A DNA stretch of 64,000 nt from Winogradskyella litoriviva (GCF_013249065.1 NZ_JABRWQ010000002.1:1-64000), one strand, 5' to 3'. Shown: positions 43,498 through 53,270, counted from the first letter of the stretch. Numbers and translations are program-made. The notes: generated by a model from the sequence alone, not told the origin.

Positions 43498-44532
43498 ATG
43501 AAAAAACTATTAATATTTTGTATTGCAGCTGCTTTATTTGCCTGTAAGGGAGAACCAAAGGACTATGTAACACTTTCTGGTAAAATTGCAAATCCGGATG
43601 AAAGTAAAACGCTTAAAATATTTCAAGGAAGGAATTACGAAAAAATTATTAACTTAAATGATGACGGGTCTTTTGAAGACACCCTTAAAGTAGTCGCTGG
43701 TGACTATAATTTTCAACATGGAAAAGAATTTGGCCCAATTTATCTAAAAAATAATAATGTTACTTCTTTTGAAACAGATTACAACTCTTTTGTAGATTCA
43801 ATGGAATTTAAAGGTGATGCCTCTGATATTAATAATTTTTCATTAAAATCATTTTTACTTGCTAAAAAGCATTTTAACGAAGTGCTTATTGCTAATGGTA
43901 GTAAGGAAGATTTTGATAATGCTACTAAAGCCTACAAAGCAGATTACGAAGGATTAAAAACAAAATATTCTGAAGTAGATTCTACACACATCGCTATGAT
44001 GGACAAGAATGTAAATACAACATTAAGCCAGGTCACTCGATTTATGACTGGTAAGTTAGCAGCACGTTCTGCTATGCCTAAAGGCTCTCCTTCGCCTGAT
44101 TTTAAAAACTATGAAAACAATGCTGGAGGAAATACATCGCTTTCTGATTTTAAAGGAAAATATGTATATATAGATGTTTGGGCAACATGGTGTGGTCCTT
44201 GTATTAAAGAAATTCCTTCGCTTAAAAAAGTTGAAGAACAGTTTCATGATAAAAACATTGAATTTGTCAGTATATCTGTAGATAATGGACGTGGTTACAA
44301 AAATGATGCTGCAGCTGCTTATAAAGGTTGGAAAAAAATGATTGTAGATAAAGAATTAGGTGGTGTTCAACTAATAGCAGATAAAGCTTTTTCTTCTGAT
44401 TTTATGACAAGTTATCAGGTAACTTCTATCCCAAGATTTATATTAATTGACCCTAATGGAAATATTGTAAGTGCGGATGCTCCTAGACCATCTAATCCTG
44501 CATTAGTAAAATTACTAAACGAATTGTTGTAA
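43498..44532 (+). CDS. TlpA-family thioredoxin-like lipoprotein with an N-terminal DUF4369-like domain
   Basis: A lipoprotein signal MKKLLIFCIAAALFAC16 anchors a 344-residue periplasmic or surface protein. Residues about 20-120 resemble DUF4369 (a beta-rich domain that often precedes TlpA in Bacteroidota), about 120-190 are helical, and about 200-344 form a thioredoxin fold with WCGPC in YIDVWATWCGPCIKEIPSL and the cis-Pro in TSIPRFILID. It should reduce disulfides in the cell envelope. A terminator follows. Confidence 0.9.
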   Translation: MKKLLIFCIAAALFACKGEPKDYVTLSGKIANPDESKTLKIFQGRNYEKIINLNDDGSFEDTLKVVAGDYNFQHGKEFGPIYLKNNNVTSFETDYNSFVDSMEFKGDASDINNFSLKSFLLAKKHFNEVLIANGSKEDFDNATKAYKADYEGLKTKYSEVDSTHIAMMDKNVNTTLSQVTRFMTGKLAARSAMPKGSPSPDFKNYENNAGGNTSLSDFKGKYVYIDVWATWCGPCIKEIPSLKKVEEQFHDKNIEFVSISVDNGRGYKNDAAAAYKGWKKMIVDKELGGVQLIADKAFSSDFMTSYQVTSIPRFILIDPNGNIVSADAPRPSNPALVKLLNELL

Positions 44533-44554
44533 ACTTTAACAACTATTCAATTAT

Positions 44555-44592
44555 AAAAAAGCCTGTCTATATAATTATAGACAGGCTTTTTT
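44555..44592. terminator. 17-bp bidirectional terminator between the TlpA lipoprotein and nnrDE
   Basis: AAAAAAGCCTGTCTATA pairs perfectly with TATAGACAGGCTTTTTT around TAAT. It serves both convergent genes (T-runs on both strands). Confidence 0.92.
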
Positions 44593-44610
44593 ACTTTAAT
44601 TTTTCAATCT

Positions 44611-46173
44611 TTATTGCGGTGTTTCTTCTTTTTGTTCTACCTCTTTAGGTTGCTCTGGTTGCTTAAACAAATCCATATATGCTTTACCTACACCATCGAT
44701 TATATGACTTGCTATAAGACTTTGATAACCATAATCCTCTAATACAATATCCGCAGATTTTCCATGAAGATATACCGCAAATATTGTTGCTGATAAATGT
44801 TCATAACCTTGAGCTATGAGACCAGAAATAATTCCTGTTAAAACATCTCCAGATCCTGCTGTAGCCATACCAGGATTTCCTGTAGTATTTATATAAAATT
44901 TATCTTGATATACCGTAATTGAATTTGCACCTTTTATAAGCACAATAACATTATATTTCTTTGAAAAATCTTTTACCTTCTCAAGCTTTTCAAAATCATT
45001 AGACCATTTTCCAATTAAGCGTTCTAACTCTTTAGGATGTGGTGTAATAATAGTCTGCTCTGGCAGCAATTTTAATAAAGCTTTCTTTTTAGATAACAAG
45101 TTTATTCCATCTGCATCAATAACTAACGGTGCTTTATTGGACTTTAAAAAAGTTTCAAAGGTTTTTGCCGTTCTAGCAGACGTGCCCAATCCTACTCCAA
45201 CTCCAATTACGGTTGGCTCTATATCAAAACTGATATTTGCTATATGAGTTTCATCACCATCCGTAACTACCATAACTTCAGGAATTGAAGTTTGCAAGCT
45301 ATGATAACCGCATTTTGGAATGTAAGCAGTAACCAAACCTGCACCAGAACTTAATGCCGATCTACTAGCTAAATTAACAGCTCCAATTTTACCATAACTG
45401 CCTCCCAATATTAATACATGGCCAAAATCGCCTTTATGAGAAAATTTTTGTCTAGGTTTATACAATGGCAATACTTCATTTTTAGAAATAAGCTCTACCT
45501 CTGTATCCGTATTTATTAAATATTCGCGATCAATACCAATATCCAGTACTTCCCATTGTACAGTATATTTAGCAGTTTCTGGTAAAAAGAATACTAGTTT
45601 TGGAGATTGAAAACTTAAAGTGTAATTAGCATTTACAACATCTTTTTCATCTGCAACAGATTTATCTGTATATAAACCTGATGGAATATCTATAGATAGT
45701 GTAAATGCTTTTGAAATTCTAAATTGCTCAAACAAAGCTTTAACCCAATCATTTGGAGGACGATTTAATCCAATACCAAAAACAGCATCAACAATAATAT
45801 CTTCTTCTTTTATGATGACTTCTGAAAAATCATTTTTACAACTAAGCATTTTTGGCCATTCCTTTGAGACGTTTTTTATGCGGTCATAATTAATAAGAAA
45901 ATCCTTAGAACGTTTATCACTACAATTTACAATATAGGTTACTACATTATAGCCATGCGTTACCAAATGTCTAGCCAACACCAAACCATCACCTCCATTA
46001 TTTCCTATACCACAAAACACATGAATTGGCACTTGCGCTCCTTGCATACGTGTGTGTATCCAATTAAAAATTTGAATTCCGGCACGCTCCATTAAATCTG
46101 TAGAAGTAATTTTTTGACGTTCTGTGGTTAATTTATCTCCTTGATAAATTTGTTCTTTAGAAAATAATTTCAT
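44611..46173 (-). CDS. Bifunctional NAD(P)H-hydrate epimerase / ADP-dependent NAD(P)H-hydrate dehydratase
   Basis: Repairs hydrated NADH and NADPH. The N-terminal epimerase domain (about 1-215) carries VFCGIGNNGGDGLVLARHL and DAVFGIGLNRPP. The C-terminal kinase-like dehydratase (about 225-500) has ILGGSYGKIGAVNLASRSAL, TIITPHPKELERL, and the ATP/ADP site NPGMATAGSGDVLTGIISGL. The 520 residues match the fused form (YjeF/Nnr). The C-terminus ends in a Glu/Pro/Lys-rich tail (QPEQPKEVEQKEETPQ). Confidence 0.95.
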   Translation of the reverse strand: MKLFSKEQIYQGDKLTTERQKITSTDLMERAGIQIFNWIHTRMQGAQVPIHVFCGIGNNGGDGLVLARHLVTHGYNVVTYIVNCSDKRSKDFLINYDRIKNVSKEWPKMLSCKNDFSEVIIKEEDIIVDAVFGIGLNRPPNDWVKALFEQFRISKAFTLSIDIPSGLYTDKSVADEKDVVNANYTLSFQSPKLVFFLPETAKYTVQWEVLDIGIDREYLINTDTEVELISKNEVLPLYKPRQKFSHKGDFGHVLILGGSYGKIGAVNLASRSALSSGAGLVTAYIPKCGYHSLQTSIPEVMVVTDGDETHIANISFDIEPTVIGVGVGLGTSARTAKTFETFLKSNKAPLVIDADGINLLSKKKALLKLLPEQTIITPHPKELERLIGKWSNDFEKLEKVKDFSKKYNVIVLIKGANSITVYQDKFYINTTGNPGMATAGSGDVLTGIISGLIAQGYEHLSATIFAVYLHGKSADIVLEDYGYQSLIASHIIDGVGKAYMDLFKQPEQPKEVEQKEETPQ

Positions 46174-46384
46174 TTGTTTTTAATATTTTTTTTAAAATGT
46201 ATCCAAATAGGTTATCCAACAATTAGGAAATAAGAATTTAACTAAGACATATACAAGTTTCATATGAATAATTTAATACTCATTGCAAATTGCTGCAAAT
46301 AATTCAATAAAAATGCAAAGACCAGGCCTTTTTTACAAATTCCCTAAAAAGGATATATAAGTTTTTTTATTGTGGTAAAAATAA

Positions 46385-46392
46385 TACTTTTG
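46385..46392 (+). promoter_or_regulatory. Candidate -7 element of the thr operon
   Basis: TACTTTTG fits TAnnTTTG and lies 10 bp before the leader-peptide ATG, so the transcript would start about 46399. A T-rich stretch (46362-46368) occupies the -33 position without a clear TTTG. The remainder of 46174-46384 has no recognisable gene. Confidence 0.5.
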
Positions 46393-46402
46393 ACATGTAG
46401 TA

Positions 46403-46510
46403 ATGAATAAAAAAACAAACATATCAGCAAACACAATGGTAGGTACAATAAGTACATCTATTTCTATGTTTTTTATTTCAACTATTATTACCCTTTGGGG
46501 TAATTTATAA
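46403..46510 (+). CDS. Threonine/isoleucine-rich leader peptide of the thr operon (thrL-like)
   Basis: A 35-codon frame immediately before thrA. It contains six Thr and six Ile codons, concentrated in residues 15-30 (TISTSISMFFISTIIT, nine of sixteen). These are the end products of the thrABC pathway and its isoleucine branch. Two internal Met codons fit the methionine branch as well. The peptide then reads LWGNL and stops at 46508-46510. The size, place and composition match attenuator peptides such as E. coli ThrL, although the sequence itself is unrelated. Function is inferred from composition and position. Confidence 0.75.
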   Translation: MNKKTNISANTMVGTISTSISMFFISTIITLWGNL

Positions 46511-46547
46511 TATGCACTTCGTCCCTTTTTGTCTATACAGACATTTT
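46487..46547 (+). promoter_or_regulatory. Candidate attenuator structures between the leader peptide and thrA
   Basis: Hairpin 1: ATTACCC (46487-46493) with GGGTAAT (46498-46504), inside the end of the leader frame. Alternative: GGG (46497-46499) with CCC (46523-46525), followed by five Ts. Hairpin 2: TGTCT (46530-46534) with AGACA (46539-46543), followed by TTTTATT. The first two exclude each other. Which acts as terminator is not clear by eye. Confidence 0.45.
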
Positions 46548-46570
46548 ATTCTCTTAAATTACATAAAAAT

Positions 46571-49045
46571 ATGAAAGTTCTAAAATTTGGTGGAACATCA
46601 GTTGGTTCAGCCGAAAACATAAATAAAGTTATAAATATATTAGACCAACAATCTAAAAACACTAACATTGCCGTTGTAGTCTCTGCCGTTGGAGGCATTA
46701 CAGATAAATTATTAGAGGCTGCAAATTTAGCATGTGCAAAAAAAGAAGACTATAAACAGAAATACGATGTTATCTGGTCTATACACAATAAAGTTATTGA
46801 AGGCTTATTTGAAAATACTGAAAACAACCAAGTATTACAAAGACATCAAGATGAATTACGCGACATAATTTCTGAAAAATTAAACGACCTAAAAAGTCTT
46901 CTTAACGGTATTTACCTTATTAATGAATTATCACCAAAAACAAAAGATAAATTATTAAGTTTTGGTGAAGCTTTATCGTCTACTATAATTTTTCACACTT
47001 TAAAATCTAGAAATTTAGATGCTGCACTAAAAAACTCACAAGAGGTTATTGTTACAGATTCTAACTTTAATAATGCCATTGTTAATTTTGATGTTACCAA
47101 TACTAATATCCAAGATTTCTTTAGCACTAATTCTAATTCAATTGTTTTATTCCCTGGTTTTGTTTCAAAGTCAGCACATGGAGAAATTACAACATTAGGT
47201 CGTGGTGGATCAGATTATACAGCTGCAATTATTGCCGCTGCTATGGATGCCGAAGAATTACAAATCTGGACAGACGTTAGTGGTATGTACACAACTAATC
47301 CTAAATTGGTAAAACAAGCATCTCCTATTGTTGAGTTATCATATCAAGAAGCTGTAGAGTTATCTCATTTTGGTGCAAAAGTTCTGTATCCTCCTACTGT
47401 GATGCCTGTGCTTAAAAAACAAATACCTATTGTTATTAAAAATACTATGGAACCAGATGCCATAGGTACTACAATTACTAAAAACATTGCCAATAATGAT
47501 ATTTCACCCGTAAAAGGGATTAGTAATATAGAAAATATTGCTTTATTAACATTACAAGGTAACGGAATGGTTGGTGTTCCAGGCTTTAGCAAACGACTTT
47601 TTGAAACACTTGCTCAAGAGAAGATTAATATCATATTAATAACTCAATCGTCTTCGGAACATTCTATATGTTTTGGTATTTCTGCAAATGATGCACAACG
47701 TGCTAAAGAAGTTATTGATACGGTTTTTGAATACGAAATAGCATTGCAAAAAATAGACCCAATTGTTGTTGAAACAGACTTATCTATCATCGCAGTAATT
47801 GGTGATAAAATGAAAAGTCATCAAGGTATTAGCGGCAAAATGTTTAGTACGCTTGGCAAGAACAACGTTAATATTAGAGCGATTGCACAAGGTGCGTCTG
47901 AGCGTAATATTTCTGCTATTATTCATAAAAACGATGTAAAAAAAGCTTTAAATAGTTTACACGAACAGTTTTTTGAGATAAAAACGAAACAAATTAATCT
48001 GTTTATTACAGGTGTAGGTAATGTTGGCGAACGACTTATAGAACAAATAAAACAACAAAAAGCATACGTTAAAGAGAACTTTAAAATCAACCTAAGAGTT
48101 GCAGGTTTATCAAACTCAAGAAAAATGGTTGTAAATGATGAAGGGATTAATCTTAAAAACTGGAAAGAACAATTAGAAGCTGGCGAAACAGCAAGTTTAG
48201 ATGGTTTCTTTCAGCATGCAAAATCCTTAAATTTAAGAAACTCTGTTTTTGTAGATATTACTGCAAACGAAGCGGTTTCTAATATTTATGGTGAATATTT
48301 AAAACAAAGTATTTCTGTTGTCGCATGCAACAAAATTGCATGTTCTGGAAATATTGAATACTATAATGAGTTAAAAGCTTTATCGCGTAAATACAATGCT
48401 TCATTCTTATTTGAAACCAATGTAGGTGCTGGCTTACCAGTTATTGACACATTAAGTCATTTAATAACTTCTGGAGATAAAATAAATACCATACAAGCTG
48501 TTTTATCTGGTAGCCTAAATTTTATATTCAATAACTTTAATGCTGAAACTACATTTTATGATGTGGTAAAACAAGCACAAGAAGAAGGTTACACAGAACC
48601 TGACCCAAGAATTGATTTAAGTGGAATTGATGTAGCACGTAAGGTCTTAATTTTAGCTAGAGAAAGTGGACACGCTATTGAGCTTGCCGATTTAGAAAGT
48701 GATAATTTCTTAACTGATGCAGCAATGAATGCGTCTTCTGTTGATGATTTCTTTGAAACTTTAAAAACAGACGAAGCTTATTACCAAAGCTTATTTAAAT
48801 CTGCTGAAGATAAAAATTGTCAACTAAAATTTGTTGCCGAGTTTAACGACGGAAAAGCTAAAGTAGGATTAAAAGAAATACCAGAAGGTCATCCATTTTA
48901 TAACCTAAAAGGAAAAGATAATATCGTTATGTTTTACACACAACGTTATCCAGAACAACCTATGATTATTAAAGGTGCTGGTGCTGGTGCAGATGTTACG
49001 GCTTCTGGTTTGTTTGCAGACATTATAAGAATCGCTAATAATTAA
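46571..49045 (+). CDS. thrA: Bifunctional aspartate kinase / homoserine dehydrogenase
   Basis: Catalyses the first and third steps from aspartate to threonine. The N-terminal kinase domain begins MKVLKFGGTSVGSAENI and contains TTLGRGGSDYTAAI; the middle holds ACT domains (about 315-455); the C-terminal dehydrogenase has the NAD(P) motif FITGVGNVGERLI and EGYTEPDPRIDLSGIDVARK. Length 824 residues. The frame continues back to a TTG at 46529, but ATG 46571 gives the conserved start. The ACT domains imply feedback by threonine. The leader peptide and structured RNA lie between 46403 and 46547. thrB follows after 2 bp. Confidence 0.97.
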   Translation: MKVLKFGGTSVGSAENINKVINILDQQSKNTNIAVVVSAVGGITDKLLEAANLACAKKEDYKQKYDVIWSIHNKVIEGLFENTENNQVLQRHQDELRDIISEKLNDLKSLLNGIYLINELSPKTKDKLLSFGEALSSTIIFHTLKSRNLDAALKNSQEVIVTDSNFNNAIVNFDVTNTNIQDFFSTNSNSIVLFPGFVSKSAHGEITTLGRGGSDYTAAIIAAAMDAEELQIWTDVSGMYTTNPKLVKQASPIVELSYQEAVELSHFGAKVLYPPTVMPVLKKQIPIVIKNTMEPDAIGTTITKNIANNDISPVKGISNIENIALLTLQGNGMVGVPGFSKRLFETLAQEKINIILITQSSSEHSICFGISANDAQRAKEVIDTVFEYEIALQKIDPIVVETDLSIIAVIGDKMKSHQGISGKMFSTLGKNNVNIRAIAQGASERNISAIIHKNDVKKALNSLHEQFFEIKTKQINLFITGVGNVGERLIEQIKQQKAYVKENFKINLRVAGLSNSRKMVVNDEGINLKNWKEQLEAGETASLDGFFQHAKSLNLRNSVFVDITANEAVSNIYGEYLKQSISVVACNKIACSGNIEYYNELKALSRKYNASFLFETNVGAGLPVIDTLSHLITSGDKINTIQAVLSGSLNFIFNNFNAETTFYDVVKQAQEEGYTEPDPRIDLSGIDVARKVLILARESGHAIELADLESDNFLTDAAMNASSVDDFFETLKTDEAYYQSLFKSAEDKNCQLKFVAEFNDGKAKVGLKEIPEGHPFYNLKGKDNIVMFYTQRYPEQPMIIKGAGAGADVTASGLFADIIRIANN

Positions 49046-49047
49046 GC

Positions 49048-49971
49048 ATGAAAAACGAAATCAAAATATTTTCGCCTGCAACAGTTGCCAATGTCGCTTG
49101 TGGATTTGATGTCCTTGGCTTTTGTTTAGATACCATTGGAGATGAAATGGTGATAAGAAAAACAGAAGCAAAAGGAATTAAAATTACAAAGATTGAAGGT
49201 TACGACCTTCCTTTTGAAGCAGAAAAAAACGTTGCTGGTGTTTCGGCATTAGCCATGTACAATGCTTTACAACCAGACTGTGGATTCGAAATTGAAATTT
49301 ACAAAAAAATAAAACCAGGCAGTGGTATTGGTAGTAGTTCAGCAAGTGCAGCAGGAAGTGTTTTTGGAATGAACGCCTTATTAGGCAATCCATTAAACAA
49401 TACTGAATTGACTAACTATGCTATGAAAGGCGAAGCCTTAGCTAGTAAATGCGAACATGCAGATAATTTAGCGCCAGCTATTTTTGGTGGTTTTACATTA
49501 GTAAAAAGTGCGTGTCCTTTAAAAGTGTTGGAATTACCAACACCTTCCGATTTATTTGCGACATTAATCCATCCACAAATAGAAATTAAAACATCGGAAT
49601 CTAGAGCAATTCTTCCAAAAGAAATTCCATTAAGTAATGCCATTACACAATGGGCAAATGTTGGAAGCCTGGTTCATGCTTTGCACACATCGGATTACGA
49701 TTTAATAAAAGAATCTTTAAACGATGTGGTTATAGAGCCTTACAGAAAACAACTCATTCCACATTTTGATGACGTAAAATCAGCAGTTTTAGAATCTGGA
49801 GCTTTAGGTTGCGCTATTTCTGGTTCTGGTCCTTCAATTTTTGCATTGAGTAAAAGTGAAGCTACTGCCAAAGCTGTTCAGTTAGCCATGCAGAATGTAT
49901 ACTCAAAATCTAACATACAATTTGAAACTTACGTTTCTAAAATTAATACCCAAGGTATAAAAATATTATAA
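49048..49971 (+). CDS. thrB: Homoserine kinase
   Basis: A GHMP-superfamily kinase making O-phosphohomoserine. The N-terminus FSPATVANVACGFDVLGF is typical, the ATP loop is PGSGIGSSSASAAGSV near residue 91, and the C-terminal motif is GCAISGSGPSIFAL. The 307 residues are normal. It starts 2 bp after thrA and its TAA shares a base with the thrC ATG, so the three are translationally coupled. Confidence 0.97.
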   Translation: MKNEIKIFSPATVANVACGFDVLGFCLDTIGDEMVIRKTEAKGIKITKIEGYDLPFEAEKNVAGVSALAMYNALQPDCGFEIEIYKKIKPGSGIGSSSASAAGSVFGMNALLGNPLNNTELTNYAMKGEALASKCEHADNLAPAIFGGFTLVKSACPLKVLELPTPSDLFATLIHPQIEIKTSESRAILPKEIPLSNAITQWANVGSLVHALHTSDYDLIKESLNDVVIEPYRKQLIPHFDDVKSAVLESGALGCAISGSGPSIFALSKSEATAKAVQLAMQNVYSKSNIQFETYVSKINTQGIKIL

Positions 49972-51263
49972 TGAATTATTACTCACTAAATAGAAAAGCA
50001 CCAAATACAACCTTCGCAGATGCCGTAGTCCGAGGACTTGCACCAGATAAAGGTTTATATTTCCCTGAATCGATTACACCTTTAGAGGCTTCATTTTTTG
50101 AAACCATTGAGGATAAATCAAACACAGAAATTGCTTTCGAAGCGATTAAGCAGTTCATAGTACCTGAGATTCCTGAGGACGTTTTAAAAACAATTGTTGA
50201 AGAGACGTTGAATTTCGATTTTCCAGTAGTTGAAATAAATGAAAATATTTCTACACTTGAGTTGTTTCATGGACCAACCATGGCTTTCAAAGATGTTGGT
50301 GCTCGTTTTATGGCAAGATGTTTAGGCTATTTTAATAAAACTAATACTAATGATGTCACTGTTTTAGTAGCAACGTCTGGAGATACAGGAGGCGCTGTTG
50401 CCAATGGTTTTTTAGGTGTTAAAGGTGTTAACGTTGTGATTCTTTACCCAAGTGGTAAAGTAAGCGACATACAAGAAAAGCAATTAACAACTTTAGGTCA
50501 AAATATTACAGCCTTAGAAGTTGATGGCGTTTTTGATGATTGCCAAGACATGGTAAAACGTGCCTTTATGGATGAGGAATTGACTAGCAAAATGCAATTA
50601 ACATCTGCAAATTCAATAAATATTGCACGTTGGTTGCCACAACTCTTCTACTTTTTATTTACATACAAACAATTAAAATCTAAGCATAAAGACATTGCGT
50701 TCTCTGTACCAAGTGGAAACTTTGGAAATATTTGTGCTGGTATTGTGGCTCAAAAATTAGGATTACCTGTAAAGCATTTTATAGCTTCAAATAACGCTAA
50801 TGATACCGTTGTAAATTATATGGCCACACAGTCTTACGACCCAAAACCATCGGTACAAACTATTAGTAACGCTATGGATGTTGGTAACCCAAGTAACTTT
50901 ATACGCATCCAAGAATTACATAATAATGACTTTGATACATTAAAAGCCAATTTATCATCCTATAGTTTTACAGACCAAGCAACCAAAGAAGCGTTATTAG
51001 AAATCTATAAAGACTATAATTATATTGCTGATCCACATGGCGCTGTTGGTTATTTAGGTGCAAAAAAATACCTAGAAAATAATGATGCACATGTTGTATT
51101 TTTAGAAACAGCACATCCAACAAAATTCTTAGATGTAGTTGAAGAAGTTATTGAAAAATCAGTGCCTTTGCCTCCACAAATTGAAGCTGTAATGGATAAA
51201 GAAAAAGTAGCAATTAAAGCGAGTTCTTATGAAGATTTAAAAGCGTTTTTGTTGAAAAGGTGA
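49971..51263 (+). CDS. thrC: Threonine synthase
   Basis: PLP enzyme converting phosphohomoserine to threonine, the last step. The cofactor lysine is K107 in HGPTMAFKDVGARF, and the phosphate-binding loop is ATSGDTGGAV. SVPSGNFGNICAG is also typical. The 430 residues fit the bacterial long form. The start overlaps the thrB stop (TAATG). No clear terminator was found in the 67 bp before the next gene. Confidence 0.97.
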   Translation: MNYYSLNRKAPNTTFADAVVRGLAPDKGLYFPESITPLEASFFETIEDKSNTEIAFEAIKQFIVPEIPEDVLKTIVEETLNFDFPVVEINENISTLELFHGPTMAFKDVGARFMARCLGYFNKTNTNDVTVLVATSGDTGGAVANGFLGVKGVNVVILYPSGKVSDIQEKQLTTLGQNITALEVDGVFDDCQDMVKRAFMDEELTSKMQLTSANSINIARWLPQLFYFLFTYKQLKSKHKDIAFSVPSGNFGNICAGIVAQKLGLPVKHFIASNNANDTVVNYMATQSYDPKPSVQTISNAMDVGNPSNFIRIQELHNNDFDTLKANLSSYSFTDQATKEALLEIYKDYNYIADPHGAVGYLGAKKYLENNDAHVVFLETAHPTKFLDVVEEVIEKSVPLPPQIEAVMDKEKVAIKASSYEDLKAFLLKR

Positions 51264-51330
51264 TAACTTGACGCAACCAAATCAACCTTTCGGCATCTAA
51301 TGAATAGTTATCATTTAAAAAATCACAACT

Positions 51331-51729
51331 ATGAATTTAAAAAAGAGATTTGTTTATATATTATTAATGTTTATATTTTTTTCAAGTTGTACTAATTTGG
51401 ATGATAACACAATCGATGATATAGTTATATATCAAGACCAAAATACGACTATAACCTTATTAGGTGTTGAAGATAATAGATGTCCAACAGACGTTCTTTG
51501 CTTTTGGCAAGGTAATGCTGTAGTTGTTATGCAGGTTGAGAAGGATAATGAAACTTTAAATTTCACGTTAAATACGGCTGGATATATTAATGGTACTTCA
51601 AACTATCCCGATACCATATCGATTTTAGACCTTAACATTGAATTAATCGACTTACTACCTTACCCACAAACTGATACATCTTACTCTCTTTATGAATATA
51701 ATGTTGATTTAGAAGTTATATATGAATAG
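51331..51729 (+). CDS. Small lipoprotein of unknown function with an RCP...C.W motif
   Basis: The lipoprotein signal ends F-S-S-C20. The 132-residue protein has one distinctive stretch, DNRCPTDVLCFWQGNAVV (about residues 49-66), where two cysteines five residues apart could form a disulfide or bind a ligand. Similar RCP..V.C.W.G segments occur in other small bacterial lipoproteins without known function. The rest is beta-rich. It stands 67 bp after thrC and 57 bp before a GIY-YIG gene; no functional link is evident. Confidence 0.75.
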   Translation: MNLKKRFVYILLMFIFFSSCTNLDDNTIDDIVIYQDQNTTITLLGVEDNRCPTDVLCFWQGNAVVVMQVEKDNETLNFTLNTAGYINGTSNYPDTISILDLNIELIDLLPYPQTDTSYSLYEYNVDLEVIYE

Positions 51730-51786
51730 GATTAAATGTGTAAATTTAGTTTTTACTAAAAAAGTAAGAGTTAAAGTATACTAGTA

Positions 51787-52137
51787 ATGCCAAAAACCCT
51801 CTACACCATTTACGTTATAGAACTTTCTAAACGTGTATTTACTGAAAATACGAAGTTTAGAAAAGCCAACCCACAGTTTAATGGTGTTTTAGAATGTTTG
51901 TATGTTGGCATGACGAGTAAAACGCCTAAGGAACGGTTTCTTCAACATAAATCAGGACATAGAAATAAGAAAGGTTACAAAATCTCATCAAACATTGTAG
52001 AAAAATATGGTACGTATTTACGACCCAGCTTATACAATCATATTGATCCTTTTTTCACAAGAGCAGAAGCTTTAAAAGCCGAAGAACAAATAACATTAGA
52101 ATTAAGACGCGAAGGCTATGCGGTTTGGTCTAATTAA
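51787..52137 (+). CDS. GIY-YIG-like nuclease-superfamily protein
   Basis: A 116-residue protein. The signature elements are an N-terminal YTIYVIEL strand, CLYVGMTSKTPKERFLQH (YVG followed by the conserved Arg and His), and a later glutamate in RAEALKAEEQITLELR. This is a stand-alone GIY-YIG module; some such proteins are nucleases, others have lost activity. No associated DNA-binding domain. Its stop overlaps that of the convergent bshA gene by 4 bp. Confidence 0.78.
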   Translation: MPKTLYTIYVIELSKRVFTENTKFRKANPQFNGVLECLYVGMTSKTPKERFLQHKSGHRNKKGYKISSNIVEKYGTYLRPSLYNHIDPFFTRAEALKAEEQITLELRREGYAVWSN

Positions 52138-53270
52138 ATAACCATAAATCTCTTTAAGGTTTCTTCATAGATTTTCTCGTACATTGGTACAATATTGTGC
52201 AAATCAAATTTTTGAGATTGAGTTTTTGCGTTTGCCTTAAATTTATTTAACGTATTGGTATCTGATAAGATTTTTACGGCATTTGCAGACATATCTTTTA
52301 TTGCACCAACATCACTTAAATAACCAGAAAAACCATCTTCATTTACTTCGGGTAATCCACCAGTATTAGTAGAAATAACTGGAACACCACTAGCCATAGC
52401 TTCTAATGCTGCTAAACCAAAACTTTCGGTATTTGATGGTAATAAAAACAAATCACTAAAGCATAATATTCTATCTATTTCATTACTATTACCTAAAAAT
52501 ATTACACGGTCTGTAATACCCAATTCTTCAACTAATAATTCAGCACCTTCCTTTTCTGGACCTTCACCTACCAACATTAATTTTGCAGGTAATTCTTTTT
52601 GAATATTATAGAAAATCTTAATAACATCCGGAATTCGTTTCACTTCTCTAAAATTACTAATATGCGTAATTATGCGCTCATTATCATCTGCCATCATTAG
52701 ACGTTGACAATCCGTAAATTTAGGTTCATGTTTATCTAAATCTATAAAATTTGGAACAACATGAATATCTTTTTTAATATCAAATAAACGTAATGTATCT
52801 TTCTTTAAACTTTCTGAAACAGAAGTTACAGCATCAGATTTATTAATACTAAAAGTAACAGCTGGTTTATAGAATGGATGACTACCAACAAGTGTAATAT
52901 CTGTACCATGTAAGGTGGTTACAATAGGAACAATAATACCTTCATCTTCTAACATTTGTTGTGCCATATACGCTGCATAAGCATGAGGAATGGCATAATG
53001 CACATGAAATAATTCTATACCATGCAACTTTACCATATCTACTAATTTACTAGATAATGCTAGTTCATAAGGCTGATAATGAAAAAGAGGATATTCTGGT
53101 ACATGTACTTCATGAAAATGAACATTACTACTCAACAATTCTAGTCGTACTGGCTGACTATAAGTAATAAAATGAATTTCGTGACCACGTTTTGAAAGCT
53201 CTAAGCCTAATTCTGTTGCAACTACGCCACTTCCACCAAATGTTGGGTAACAAACTATTCCTATTTTCAT
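52134..53270 (-). CDS. bshA: N-acetyl-alpha-D-glucosaminyl L-malate synthase BshA
   Basis: GT4 glycosyltransferase that joins GlcNAc and L-malate, the first step of bacillithiol synthesis. Motifs: MKIGIVCYPTFGGSGVVATELG at the start, HVHYAIPHAYAA, THISNFREVKRIPD, and the donor-site LLPSNTESFGLAALEAMASGVPVI. The 378 residues are typical. bshB and bshC are not in the window. Bacillithiol is known from Firmicutes and many Bacteroidota. Confidence 0.95.
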   Translation of the reverse strand: MKIGIVCYPTFGGSGVVATELGLELSKRGHEIHFITYSQPVRLELLSSNVHFHEVHVPEYPLFHYQPYELALSSKLVDMVKLHGIELFHVHYAIPHAYAAYMAQQMLEDEGIIVPIVTTLHGTDITLVGSHPFYKPAVTFSINKSDAVTSVSESLKKDTLRLFDIKKDIHVVPNFIDLDKHEPKFTDCQRLMMADDNERIITHISNFREVKRIPDVIKIFYNIQKELPAKLMLVGEGPEKEGAELLVEELGITDRVIFLGNSNEIDRILCFSDLFLLPSNTESFGLAALEAMASGVPVISTNTGGLPEVNEDGFSGYLSDVGAIKDMSANAVKILSDTNTLNKFKANAKTQSQKFDLHNIVPMYEKIYEETLKRFMVI

